Assembly (NCBI GenBank): GCA_017415005.1
Contig: JAFQJK010000026.1
Location: 1 to 39,590 of the forward strand
Reading direction: 5' to 3'
Origin: Rikenellaceae bacterium
GTDB taxonomy: Bacteria > Bacteroidota > Bacteroidia > Bacteroidales > Rikenellaceae
Length of the DNA stretch: 39,590 bases
Shown: positions 10,318 to 19,247 of the stretch, one piece after another
Position numbering within the stretch: the first letter of the stretch is position 1
Layout of the letters: each line of letters begins with the position of its first letter
Notes under the pieces: generated by a model
Databases searched by the model: none
Told to the model about the DNA's origin: nothing
Seen by the model: the letters and a program-made list of their open reading frames with translations, nothing else
Made by a program: the position numbers and the translations under genes

Positions 10318-12125
10318 AACTGCCCCGCGCCCGGATCCTCCAGTTGGCGGTGATCGCAGCGTTCGCCGTGATCGTCCTGCGGCTGTTCTATATTCAGGTG
10401 ATCGACCCCACCTACAAGATCAACGCCGACAACAACGTACTGCGCTATACGGTGCAGTATCCCCCGCGCGGCGAGGTCTACGACCGCAACGGCGAGTTCC
10501 TCGTCCAGAGTAAGGAGGCCTACGACCTGGTGGCCGTCCCGCGTGAGGTGGGGCCGTTCGACACGGTGCGCCTGGCCTCGATCCTCGGCGTCACGGTGCC
10601 CCAGGTGCGTAAGGAGCTGCGCAAGGCCGCGAGCTTCTCGCGCCGCCGCCCGTCGGTGCTTTTCAAGCAGATATCGAAGGAGGATAAGCTCCGTTTCGAG
10701 GAGTACAGCTTCCCGGGCTTTTACACGGTCTACCGCACGGTGCGCTCCTATCCGCGCAAGATCGCGGGCAACCTGCTGGGCTATGTGGGCGAGGTCGATG
10801 ACAAGTTCATCGAGCGTAACCCCTACTACCGCAGCGGCGACTTCGCGGGGATGAGCGGCATCGAAAAGGCTTACGAAGAGGTGCTCCGCGGCAAGAAAGG
10901 GATCAAGATCCAGCTGGTCGACGTGCACGGCATCCCCAAGGGGGCCTACGCCGACGGCATGTACGACACGATGCCCGAGCCGGGCGTGGCGATCACCTGC
11001 ACGATCGACGCGCGGCTGCAGGCGCTGGCCGAGGAGCTGCTCGCAGGCAAGGTCGGGAGCGTGGTGGCCATCGAACCCGCGACGGGCGAGATCCTCGTGA
11101 TGGCCAGCAGTCCGAGCTACGACCCCGACGAGATGGTGGGACGCAACCGGGGCAACAACTACATGAAACTACTGCGCGACCCGCGACGGCCGCTCTACAA
11201 CAGGGCCGTGATGTCGCCCTACCCGCCGGGCTCGACCTTCAAGGTGATCAACGGCCTGATCGGCCTGCAAGAGGGAGTACTGACGCCCGGGACGACGTAT
11301 CCGTGCCATATGGGCTACACGGTGGGCCGCGGCGTCAAGTGCCACAACCACAGCTCGCCGCTCGACCTGACGGGCGCAGTGCAGAACTCGTGCAACGCCT
11401 ATTTCTGCTACGTGTTGCGCAACGTCGTCGACAACCGCAAGTACGGCAGCATCAAGAACGGCTTCGACGTCTGGGCCGACTACGTACGCAGCTTCGGCTA
11501 CGGGCGCAAGCTGGGCTCCGACTTTCTCGACGAACGCGGCGGTAACGTCCCGAGCGCCGAGTATTACAACAAGAAATACCGGGGAAGCTGGAACTCACTG
11601 ACCATCATCTCGCTATCGATCGGGCAGGGCGAGCTCGGGGCTACGCCGCTCCAGATGGCCAACCTGGCCGCCACGGTGGCCAACCGGGGCCATTTCCGCA
11701 TCCCGCACGTCGTCAAGCGCATCCACGACCGCGACTCGATCGATGCCCGCTTCTACGAGGAGCATTACACGAAGGTCGATCCGAAGCACTTCGACCCGGT
11801 GGTCGAAGGGATGTGGCGGGCCGTGCACCAGCCGGGCGGAACGGCCGGCATAGCGCGTGTCGAGGGGCTCGACATCTGCGGCAAGACCGGCACGGCGCAG
11901 AACCCGCACGGGGCCGACCACTCTACCTTCATGTGCTTCGCGCCGCGCAACAACCCGCGTATCGCCGTCTCGGTCTATGTCGAGAACGGACGCTTCGGCG
12001 CGACGATCGCTGCGCCGATCGCCAGCCTCATCACCGAGCAGTACCTCACCGATACGATCACCCGGCCGCAACTGGTCGACTATGTCAAGAACATGCAAAT
12101 CGCCTATCCCGCCTATGCTAAGTAA
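10314..12125 (+). CDS. mrdA: Penicillin-binding protein 2 (elongation transpeptidase)
   Basis: Monofunctional class B transpeptidase that cross-links peptidoglycan during cell elongation, working with RodA. The 603-residue protein has one N-terminal membrane anchor (about 7-25), a pedestal domain beginning RGEVYDRNGE near 56, and a transpeptidase domain with the three active-site motifs: STFK (catalytic Ser307), SCN (359-361) and KTG (524-526). The start overlaps the mreD stop, and the end overlaps the rodA start by 11 bases. All catalytic residues are present. The organisation matches the Rod operon of other Bacteroidetes. Confidence 0.97.
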   Translation: MKLPRARILQLAVIAAFAVIVLRLFYIQVIDPTYKINADNNVLRYTVQYPPRGEVYDRNGEFLVQSKEAYDLVAVPREVGPFDTVRLASILGVTVPQVRKELRKAASFSRRRPSVLFKQISKEDKLRFEEYSFPGFYTVYRTVRSYPRKIAGNLLGYVGEVDDKFIERNPYYRSGDFAGMSGIEKAYEEVLRGKKGIKIQLVDVHGIPKGAYADGMYDTMPEPGVAITCTIDARLQALAEELLAGKVGSVVAIEPATGEILVMASSPSYDPDEMVGRNRGNNYMKLLRDPRRPLYNRAVMSPYPPGSTFKVINGLIGLQEGVLTPGTTYPCHMGYTVGRGVKCHNHSSPLDLTGAVQNSCNAYFCYVLRNVVDNRKYGSIKNGFDVWADYVRSFGYGRKLGSDFLDERGGNVPSAEYYNKKYRGSWNSLTIISLSIGQGELGATPLQMANLAATVANRGHFRIPHVVKRIHDRDSIDARFYEEHYTKVDPKHFDPVVEGMWRAVHQPGGTAGIARVEGLDICGKTGTAQNPHGADHSTFMCFAPRNNPRIAVSVYVENGRFGATIAAPIASLITEQYLTDTITRPQLVDYVKNMQIAYPAYAK

Positions 12126-13557
12126 CGACAACCATATCTTCTCGCGCGGGTTCGACTGGGTGGCGATCCTGATCTACGCGGCCCTGGTGCTGATGGGGTG
12201 GCTCAATATCTACGCCGCCGTCTATGACGAGGCCCACGCCAATATCCTCGACATGGGGCAGCGCTACGGCCAGCAGATGATCTGGATCGGCGTGTCGGCC
12301 TTCATCGCGCTGGCGATCGTGCTGATCGACGGCAAGTACTGGCATATGCTCGCCTACCCGCTCTACTGTGCGGCGATCCTGCTGCTCGTCGGCGTGCTGC
12401 TGGGCGGCAAGGTGGTCAACGGAGCCCGGGCGTGGATCGTGATCGGGCCGGTAGCCCTCCAGCCCGCCGAGTTCGTCAAGTTCACCACGGCGCTGGCGCT
12501 GGCGCGCTACATGAGCTCGTACACCTTCTCGATCCATCGCTTCGCCGACCTGCTGCGCGTCTTCCTGATCCTGGGCCTCCCGGCCGCGATCATCGTCGCG
12601 CAGAACGACACGGGATCGGCCCTGGTCTACGGTGCCTTCTTCTTCATGCTCTACCGCGAGGGCTTCAACGGCTGGGTCTATGTGGCGCTGATCCTCACCG
12701 TCACGCTCTTCATCCTCTCGTTCCTGCTCACGCCGCTCTCGCTGCTGATCGTGATGATCGTCGTGTGCGTGTTGGCCGAGGGGCTCAGCAACGGCCACTG
12801 GCGCGCCAAGATCGTCTACTTGTCGGGACTGGCGCTCGGGGCGATCGCGCTCTTTTTCCTGCTGCCGCTCTGCGGCGTACCGATGACGATGTACGCGGCG
12901 TTGCTCATCGTAACGGGCCTCTCGATCATCCCGGCCTATATCTATGCCTATCGCCACAAGCTGCGCAACCTCACGCTTTTCGCAGGTCTGTTCGTCGGCT
13001 CGCTGCTCTTCACCGAGACGATCGACTACGTGTTCGACAACGTGATGCAGACCCACCAGCAGAAACGCATCCTCGACCTGCTGGGCCTCGAATCGGACCT
13101 CAAGGGATGGGGCTACAACGTCAACCAGTCGAAGATCGCCATCGGCTCGGGCGGCCTCGTGGGCAAGGGATTCCTCGAGGGAACGCAGACCAAGTACAAC
13201 TTTGTCCCCGAGCAGAGCACCGACTTCATCTTCTGTACCGTGGGCGAGGAGTGGGGCTTCGTGGGAAGCACACTGGTCGTCTCGCTGTTCTGCCTGCTGA
13301 TCCTGCGCCTGATGCGCATGGGAGAGCGGCAGGAGGAGGCGTTCGGCCGCATCTATTGTTACAGCGTCGCATCGATCTTCTTCTTTCACGTGGTGGTCAA
13401 CGTGGGCATGACGATCGGGCTGCTGCCGGTGATCGGCATCCCCCTGCCGTTCTTCAGCTACGGGGGCTCGTCGCTGATCACCTTCACCGTGCTGCTGTTC
13501 GTGGCCATCAAGCTCGACGCGATGAAGCGCGGCACGGCGCTGCAACAGAGGCTATGA
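12115..13557 (+). CDS. rodA: Peptidoglycan glycosyltransferase RodA
   Basis: SEDS-family polymerase that extends glycan strands from lipid II in the elongasome, partner of PBP2. The start at ATG 12115 (MLSNDNHIFSRGFDW) gives 480 residues and overlaps the end of pbp2 by 11 bases. The frame is open further upstream but that part is only an overlap with pbp2. About ten membrane segments are visible. Family blocks are GGKVVNGARAWI near 97-108, LQPAEFVKF near 115-123, AQNDTGSALVY near 162-172 and IGIPLPFFSYGGSSL near 441-455. It is the last gene of the mreC operon. No obvious terminator follows before the next gene. Confidence 0.96.
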   Translation: MLSNDNHIFSRGFDWVAILIYAALVLMGWLNIYAAVYDEAHANILDMGQRYGQQMIWIGVSAFIALAIVLIDGKYWHMLAYPLYCAAILLLVGVLLGGKVVNGARAWIVIGPVALQPAEFVKFTTALALARYMSSYTFSIHRFADLLRVFLILGLPAAIIVAQNDTGSALVYGAFFFMLYREGFNGWVYVALILTVTLFILSFLLTPLSLLIVMIVVCVLAEGLSNGHWRAKIVYLSGLALGAIALFFLLPLCGVPMTMYAALLIVTGLSIIPAYIYAYRHKLRNLTLFAGLFVGSLLFTETIDYVFDNVMQTHQQKRILDLLGLESDLKGWGYNVNQSKIAIGSGGLVGKGFLEGTQTKYNFVPEQSTDFIFCTVGEEWGFVGSTLVVSLFCLLILRLMRMGERQEEAFGRIYCYSVASIFFFHVVVNVGMTIGLLPVIGIPLPFFSYGGSSLITFTVLLFVAIKLDAMKRGTALQQRL

Positions 13558-13645
13558 CGTCTGGCACTTTTTATGTCACGCTTCCCGGAACGCATGGAGC
13601 GCGCCAATGTATAATATAGGTAACCGATAACCCAACCGTAATTTT

Positions 13646-16261
13646 ATGACAGATCATCAGAAAGGCCTGACCGCCACACAGGTCAGCGAAAGCCGCGCGA
13701 AGTACGGCGAGAATGTCATCACCCCGGCCAAACGGCAATCGGTCTGGAGGCTTTTCATCGAGAAGTTCGAGGACCCGATCATCAAGGTGCTGCTCGTGGC
13801 AGCCGTGCTGTCGCTGGCCGTCGGATTTATCGAGAAAGAGTTTGCCGAGCCGATCGGTATCTTCTTCGCCGTGCTGCTCGCCACGGGCGTCGGATTCTGG
13901 TTCGAGTACGACGCCAAGCGCAAATTCGACGTGCTCAACACGGTCAACGACGACACGCCGGTCAAGGTGATCCGCGACGGCAACGTCGTCGAGATCGCCA
14001 AGCGCGACGTCGTGGTGGGCGACGTGGTGGTGCTCGACAGCGGCGAGGAGGTCCCGGCCGACGGCGTGCTCGCCGAAGCCGTTTCGCTGCGCATCAACGA
14101 GTCGACGCTCACGGGCGAACCGGTGATCGGCAAGACGACCGACCCGGCCCGGTTCGACGAGGAGGCGACCTACCCGTCGAACCACGTGCTGCGCGGCACG
14201 ACCGTCGTTGAAGGCCACGGCGTGATGGTCGTCGAGGCGGTGGGCGACGCCACGGAGTTCGGCAAGGTGGCCCAGCAGTCGACCGTCGAGAGCGAGGAGA
14301 AGACGCCGCTCAACAAGCAGCTCGACCGGTTGTCGGTGCTGATCGGCAAGGTCGGTACGGCGCTGGCCGTGCTCGTGTTCGTCGTGCTGCTGGCCAAGGG
14401 ACTGTTCCTCGGCGAGCGGACGCTGCTGCAGGGCGACTGGCTGCATATCGCCAGCCAGCTGCTCAAGTATTTCATGGTCTCGGTGGCGATCATGGTGATG
14501 GCCATTCCCGAGGGCCTGCCGATGAGCATCACGCTGAGCCTGGCTCTGAGCATGCGCCGGATGCTCAAGACCAACAACCTGGTGCGCAAGATGCACGCCT
14601 GCGAGACGATGGGGGCCGTCACGGTGATCTGTACCGATAAGACCGGCACGCTCACCCAGAACCAGATGCGCGTGGCGGAGATCAAGCTCTACGACGAGCA
14701 GGCCGGGGCCGAGCTCGACGAGGACATCGCGATCAACTCGACGGCCTTCCTCGATCAGCAGGACAAGGTGATCGGCAACCCCACCGAGGGCGCGCTGCTG
14801 CTCTGGCTCCACGACAAGGGCGGCGACTACCAGCAGGTACGCGACGGCGACCGGGTGATCGACCAGATGACCTTCACGACCGAGCGCAAGTTCATGGCCA
14901 CGCTGGTCGACTCGAAGGCGCTGGGCCGCCGCGTGCTCTACGTCAAGGGAGCGCCCGAGATCGTCTACGCCATGTGCGGCGACCAAAGCCATAAGGCCGA
15001 GATCGACGTGCAACTGGCAACCTACCAGTCCAAGGCGATGCGCACGCTGGGCTTCGCCTACCGCCTGTTCGACGGAGACAAGTGCGAGCTGGGGCTGGCG
15101 GGGAACGAGCTGAAGTTCATTGCCGTAGCGGCCATCTCCGACCCGGTGCGTCCCGATGTCCCGGCAGCCGTCCAAGATTGCCTCGACGCGGGCATCCAGG
15201 TCAAGATCGTGACGGGCGACACGCCGGCCACCGCGCGCGAGATCGCGCGGCAGATCGGCCTGTGGACCGACGCCGACGGCCCCGAGAACGAGATCACCGG
15301 CACCGAGTTCGCCGCAATGAGCGACGAGGAGTTGCTCAAAAGGGTACAGAAGCTGAAGATCATGGCCCGCGCCCGGCCGATGGACAAGCAGCGCCTCGTG
15401 CAGCTGCTCCAGAAGCTCGGCGAGGTGGTGGCCGTGACGGGCGCCGGGACCAACGACGCCCCGGCGCTCAACTTCGCGCAGGTGGGCCTCTCGATGGGTA
15501 CCGGCACGTCGGTGGCCAAAGAGGCGAGTGACATCACGCTGCTCGACGACTCGTTCGGCAGCATAGCGACGGCCGTTATGTGGGGCCGCTCGCTCTACAA
15601 GAACATCCAGCGTTTCGTCCAGTTCCAGCTGACGGTCAACTTCGCCGCGCTGGTGGTGGTCTTCTTCGGGTCGATCTTCGGCTCCGAACTGCCGCTCACC
15701 GTGACGCAGATCCTCTGGGTCAACCTCATCATGGACACGTTCGCCGCGATGGCGCTCGCCGCGCTTCCGCCCAGCATCTGCGTAATGAAGGAGCGCCCGC
15801 GCAAGAGCACCGACTTCATCATCACGCGCGCGATGTGGATGAACATCCTCGGCTACGGGCTTGCATTCATCGCCGTATTGCTCGGCATGCTGCTGTACTA
15901 TGGTGAGGGGATCACGCTCTACCAGCTCTCGCTCTTTTTCACGGTCTTCGTCCTGTTGCAGTTCTGGAATATGTTCAACGCCAAGGCTTACGGCACGCGC
16001 GAGTCGGCATTCGGCGACATGCGGCGCAGTTACAGCTTCCTGCTGGTGCTGGCTGCGATCCTGGCCGGCCAGGTACTGATCGTCACGGTGGGCAACGGCG
16101 TGTTCCGCACCGTACCGCTCACGGTCGCCGACTGGGGCCTGGCGATCGGCCTCACATCGTTCGTGATGTGGTGGGGCGAGCTGGCGCGCTGGATCAGCCG
16201 CGTGCGTTTCCGCCGGGCCCATCCGGGAGCCTCGCACTGCGACCAGATGACGATACGATAG
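13646..16261 (+). CDS. PMCA-type calcium-translocating P-type ATPase
   Basis: P2-type ATPase of 871 residues predicted to export Ca2+ across the inner membrane. The order is complete: four N-terminal membrane segments, LTGEP actuator loop near 156, MAIPEGLPMS in segment 4 (ion site), phosphorylation motif DKTGTLT (Asp331), KGAPE nucleotide loop near 440, DPVRPD near 500, TGDTPATARE near 527, then the hinge and six C-terminal segments with NLIMDTFAA (ion site). The hinge motif, normally TGDGTNDAPAL, reads TGAGTNDAPAL: Ala600 (GCC at 15443) replaces the first Asp, one of two that bind Mg2+ in known pumps. The gene follows rodA by 88 bases and converges with nhaD at a shared terminator. Substrate choice is inferred from the family. 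Confidence 0.9.
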   Translation: MTDHQKGLTATQVSESRAKYGENVITPAKRQSVWRLFIEKFEDPIIKVLLVAAVLSLAVGFIEKEFAEPIGIFFAVLLATGVGFWFEYDAKRKFDVLNTVNDDTPVKVIRDGNVVEIAKRDVVVGDVVVLDSGEEVPADGVLAEAVSLRINESTLTGEPVIGKTTDPARFDEEATYPSNHVLRGTTVVEGHGVMVVEAVGDATEFGKVAQQSTVESEEKTPLNKQLDRLSVLIGKVGTALAVLVFVVLLAKGLFLGERTLLQGDWLHIASQLLKYFMVSVAIMVMAIPEGLPMSITLSLALSMRRMLKTNNLVRKMHACETMGAVTVICTDKTGTLTQNQMRVAEIKLYDEQAGAELDEDIAINSTAFLDQQDKVIGNPTEGALLLWLHDKGGDYQQVRDGDRVIDQMTFTTERKFMATLVDSKALGRRVLYVKGAPEIVYAMCGDQSHKAEIDVQLATYQSKAMRTLGFAYRLFDGDKCELGLAGNELKFIAVAAISDPVRPDVPAAVQDCLDAGIQVKIVTGDTPATAREIARQIGLWTDADGPENEITGTEFAAMSDEELLKRVQKLKIMARARPMDKQRLVQLLQKLGEVVAVTGAGTNDAPALNFAQVGLSMGTGTSVAKEASDITLLDDSFGSIATAVMWGRSLYKNIQRFVQFQLTVNFAALVVVFFGSIFGSELPLTVTQILWVNLIMDTFAAMALAALPPSICVMKERPRKSTDFIITRAMWMNILGYGLAFIAVLLGMLLYYGEGITLYQLSLFFTVFVLLQFWNMFNAKAYGTRESAFGDMRRSYSFLLVLAAILAGQVLIVTVGNGVFRTVPLTVADWGLAIGLTSFVMWWGELARWISRVRFRRAHPGASHCDQMTIR

Positions 16262-16280
16262 ATTTCGCGATACAATATGA

Positions 16281-16315
16281 AAAACCCGCCGGCCCTGGTA
16301 TGGCCGGCGGGTTTT
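16281..16315. terminator. Bidirectional terminator between the Ca2+ ATPase and nhaD
   Basis: AAAACCCGCCGGCC (16281-16294) pairs perfectly over 14 bp with GGCCGGCGGGTTTT (16302-16315). A runs on the left and T runs on the right let it act on both converging transcripts. Confidence 0.93.
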
Positions 16316-16333
16316 CATTCGGTGGCAGGGCCG

Positions 16334-17761
16334 TCAGGCCATACCGATGAAAACCTGCAGGACGTAGACCGCCGCACCGGCCAGGTAGCCCATGAAAGCG
16401 AGCAGCGAAATGCGCTTGAAATACCACATGAAATTCATCTTCTCGAGACCCATGGCCACGACGCCCGCAGCCGAGCCGATGATCAGCATGCTGCCGCCCA
16501 CGCCGGCGCAGTAGGCCAACAAGTGCCAGAACGTACCGTCCTGCACGAAAGCCTGCATGTAGGCCGGGTCGGCCGCAGCGGCGAGCGACACGGTGTCCAT
16601 GACCGGGTACATGCCCATGGCCGCCGCGACGAGCGGCACGTTGTCGACCACGGCCGACAGGAGCCCGATCATCAAGTTGATCGCATAGATATTATGTACA
16701 TGCGTATCGAGCAGCGAAGCGAACGAGCTGAGGATGCCCGCGCTCTGCAACACGGCCACCGACATCAGGATACCGAGGAAAAAGAGGATCGTCGGCATGT
16801 CGATGTGCTTGAGCACCTTCGATACGCGGCACTTGATCGACTCCTCCATGTTGCGCTTGTGTTTGTACATGAGTTCGGTGTAGACCCACAGGATACCGAG
16901 CGCGGTGGTCACGCCCATGAACGGCGGCAGGTGGGTGACGGTCTTGAAGACCGGCACGCAGACCAGCAGGCTCACGCCGAGAATGAGGATCGTGAGGCTG
17001 TCCGACTTGGTGATGTACCGGGGTCGCGAGCTGACGACCGCCGACTGGGCCGCAGCCATCTCGCCGGGCTTGAGCATGCGCGCGGCGAACGCCGTCGGTA
17101 TCAGCGCCGAGACGAGACAGGGCAGCAGGAGCGACCCGATGAGCGGCGTGGTCGAGACGTTGCCCTTGACCCAGAGCATGATCGTCGTCACGTCGCCGAT
17201 GGGCGACCAGGCGCCGCCGCTGTTGGCCGCGATGATGATCACCCCGGCGAATATCCAGCGTTTCTTATAGTTACGGATGATCTTGCGCAGCAGCATGACC
17301 ATGATGATCGTGGTGGTCATATTGTCGAGCAGGGCCGACATGAAGAACGTGATCCCGGCGATCAGCCAGATGAGCTTGCGCTCGTTGCGCGTGGTGATGC
17401 GCTCGGTGATGAACGAGAACCCGCCGTGCGAGTCGATCAGGTCAACGATGGTCATCGCGCCGATCAGGAAGATCAGAATCTCGGCCGTCTCGCCCAGATT
17501 GTCGAGCAACTGATGCCCGACCACGAACTGGATGCACTGTTCGAGGTATGGCATCGCGGCCACCGAGGGGTTGTCGGCAAGGAACTGCTTGAAGCTGAAC
17601 CCGGCTGCCGACGGAATGAGCGACGGCGCAGCGAAAATGTAGATCACCCACAGCACGCCGCACAGCACGAGCGCGATGGCCGACTTGTCGATCTTGAGCT
17701 TGTGCTCCATCGCGATACAGGCGTATCCGATCAGGAACACGGCAATCATCAGTAATATCAT
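16334..17761 (-). CDS. nhaD: NhaD-type Na+/H+ antiporter
   Basis: Inner-membrane sodium/proton antiporter of the ArsB/NhaD superfamily, exporting Na+ for pH and salt balance. The 475-residue protein is hydrophobic with about 11-13 membrane segments. Blocks typical for NhaD are SALLDNMTTTIIMVMLLRK near 161-179 and ANSGGAWSPIGDVTTIMLW near 199-217, which hold the conserved charged and polar ion-path residues, and VDNVPLVAAAMGM near 380. It follows gcvT by 21 bases on the same strand and has no promoter of its own in that gap, so it is probably co-transcribed with it. That pairing has no obvious metabolic logic. Confidence 0.93.
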   Translation of the reverse strand: MILLMIAVFLIGYACIAMEHKLKIDKSAIALVLCGVLWVIYIFAAPSLIPSAAGFSFKQFLADNPSVAAMPYLEQCIQFVVGHQLLDNLGETAEILIFLIGAMTIVDLIDSHGGFSFITERITTRNERKLIWLIAGITFFMSALLDNMTTTIIMVMLLRKIIRNYKKRWIFAGVIIIAANSGGAWSPIGDVTTIMLWVKGNVSTTPLIGSLLLPCLVSALIPTAFAARMLKPGEMAAAQSAVVSSRPRYITKSDSLTILILGVSLLVCVPVFKTVTHLPPFMGVTTALGILWVYTELMYKHKRNMEESIKCRVSKVLKHIDMPTILFFLGILMSVAVLQSAGILSSFASLLDTHVHNIYAINLMIGLLSAVVDNVPLVAAAMGMYPVMDTVSLAAAADPAYMQAFVQDGTFWHLLAYCAGVGGSMLIIGSAAGVVAMGLEKMNFMWYFKRISLLAFMGYLAGAAVYVLQVFIGMA

Positions 17762-17782
17762 AGGCTTTCCTGTTTTGGTCGG

Positions 17783-18886
17783 TTACTTTTTGTAGAACGG
17801 GGGCCGGACCACACGGGCCCGGACCGGCTTGTCGCGGATCACGACCGCGACCTCGCTGCCCGGCGCGCAGTGGGCGGCCGCGACATATCCCAGCCCGATA
17901 CCCACCTTGAGCGAGGGCGACATCGTACCCGAGGTCACCGTGCCGATCGTGTTGCCGTCGGCATCGACAACGGGGTAGCCGTGGCGCGGAATGCCGCGCT
18001 CGGTCATCTCGATCCCCACGAGCCGCCGGGCGGGACCTTCGGCCTTGAGCGCCGCCATCCGTTCCCGGTCGACAAAATCCTTGCCGTCGGCAAATTTGGT
18101 GATCCAGCCGAGCCCCGCCTCGATGGGCGAGGTGGTGTCGTCGATATCGTTTCCATAGAGGCAGAAGCCCATCTCGAGGCGCAGCGTGTCGCGCGCACCG
18201 AGGCCGATGTTCTGCAGGCCCATCGGCGCTCCGGCCTTCCACAGCGCCTGCCAGAGCTGCCCGGCATCCTCGTTGGCCACGTAGATCTCACACCCGCCGG
18301 CCCCGGTGTAGCCCGTGATCGAGAGGATCGCGTCTTTGATCCCGGCAACCTCGGTCTTGACAAAGGTATAGTACGGAAGGTCCTGCACCGGCTCGGGGCA
18401 GAGCTTCTGCACGATCTGCATGGCGAGGGGCCCCTGCACGGCGAGCTGCGCGATCTCGTCCGAGGCGTTGTAGAGCTCCCGGCCCGGCGTGAGCCCGAAC
18501 CGCGCGCCCTGTTCGCAGAGCCACTTCCAGTCCTTGTCGACGTTCGCCGCATTGACCACCAGCAGGTAGGTGAGCGCATCGATCCGGTAGACAAGGATGT
18601 CGTCGACAATGCCGCCGCGGCCGTTGGGCAGGCACGAATACTGCACCTTGCCGTCGTAAAGCACCGACACGTCGTTCGTAGTCACGGCCTGTAGGAACGG
18701 GAGCGCCTGCTCGCCTTTGACCCATATCTCGCCCATGTGGCTGACGTCGAATACGCCGGCCCGCTCGCGGACCGCGGTGTGCTCGTTATTGATCCCCGTG
18801 AACTCGATAGGCATGTTGTAGCCGGCGAACTCGGCCATGCGGGCTCCGGCGTCGATGTGGTAGCGGGTAAAAGGCGTGGTTTTCAT
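17783..18886 (-). CDS. gcvT: Aminomethyltransferase, glycine cleavage T protein
   Basis: Transfers the methylene group from aminomethyl-lipoyl H protein to tetrahydrofolate and releases ammonia, part of the glycine cleavage system in the cytoplasm. The 367-residue protein begins MKTTPFTRYHIDAGARM. VFDVSHMGEI near 45-54, GGIVDDILVYR near 91-101 (with the conserved folate-binding Asp), SRTGYTGEDG-like ITGYTGAGGCE near 171-181 and GLGARDTLRLEMGF near 222-235 all match. Genes for the other subunits (gcvH, gcvP) are not nearby. A -7 element lies about 120 bases upstream. Confidence 0.96.
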   Translation of the reverse strand: MKTTPFTRYHIDAGARMAEFAGYNMPIEFTGINNEHTAVRERAGVFDVSHMGEIWVKGEQALPFLQAVTTNDVSVLYDGKVQYSCLPNGRGGIVDDILVYRIDALTYLLVVNAANVDKDWKWLCEQGARFGLTPGRELYNASDEIAQLAVQGPLAMQIVQKLCPEPVQDLPYYTFVKTEVAGIKDAILSITGYTGAGGCEIYVANEDAGQLWQALWKAGAPMGLQNIGLGARDTLRLEMGFCLYGNDIDDTTSPIEAGLGWITKFADGKDFVDRERMAALKAEGPARRLVGIEMTERGIPRHGYPVVDADGNTIGTVTSGTMSPSLKVGIGLGYVAAAHCAPGSEVAVVIRDKPVRARVVRPPFYKK

Positions 18887-19004
18887 AGATCTATAACATT
18901 AATCGATTGTGACACGGCCGGTATGGGCCGAACGGACAAAGGCCGGACGGGTCCGGCGTGAAGCGAGATACGGGTGATTTACACCCGATTTGGGAGATGT
19001 CCAG
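18887..19004 (-). other. Long 5' leader of gcvT
   Basis: With transcription starting near 19000, gcvT has a leader of about 115 bases. It contains two hairpins, CGGGTG/CACCCG and GCCGGAC/GTCCGGC, but no conserved glycine-riboswitch core or T-run terminator could be recognised. Confidence 0.4.
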
Positions 19005-19012
19005 CAAATATA
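19005..19012 (-). promoter_or_regulatory. Promoter -7 element for gcvT-nhaD
   Basis: CAAATATA on the plus strand is TATATTTG on the minus strand, matching TAnnTTTG. No clear -33 element is visible. Confidence 0.65.
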
Positions 19013-19247
19013 CGCTTTAATTCGGGATTTGTTACGGCGCGATCGGTGAAAAGCCGGGCAATCGGACGGATCGGTGTCCGAAACGGCCGGTTCCGTCGGC
19101 GAGCCGGCACTCCGGGCCGACGACCTTCGCCTGTCCCGGGCCGGGATGGTCCGCCCCGCCCTGCCTCCCGGCTGATTTTTTTACGGAGAGGTCGATTTTT
19201 CCGGGTATTTTACTACATTGTGGTTACCTAACCAAAATCCTGTGATT
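19013..19247 (+). other. Intergenic region upstream of the GH172 gene
   Basis: No gene. No perfect TAnnTTTG box was found for the plus-strand gene; the nearest candidate is the sequence TTTTACTACATTGTGG around 19208-19223, which fits poorly. Confidence 0.4.

Noticed and set aside
18887-19004. Glycine riboswitch in the gcvT leader
   Set aside because: Two plain hairpins are visible but not the tandem aptamer core or an expression platform; the leader is also too short for the tandem form.
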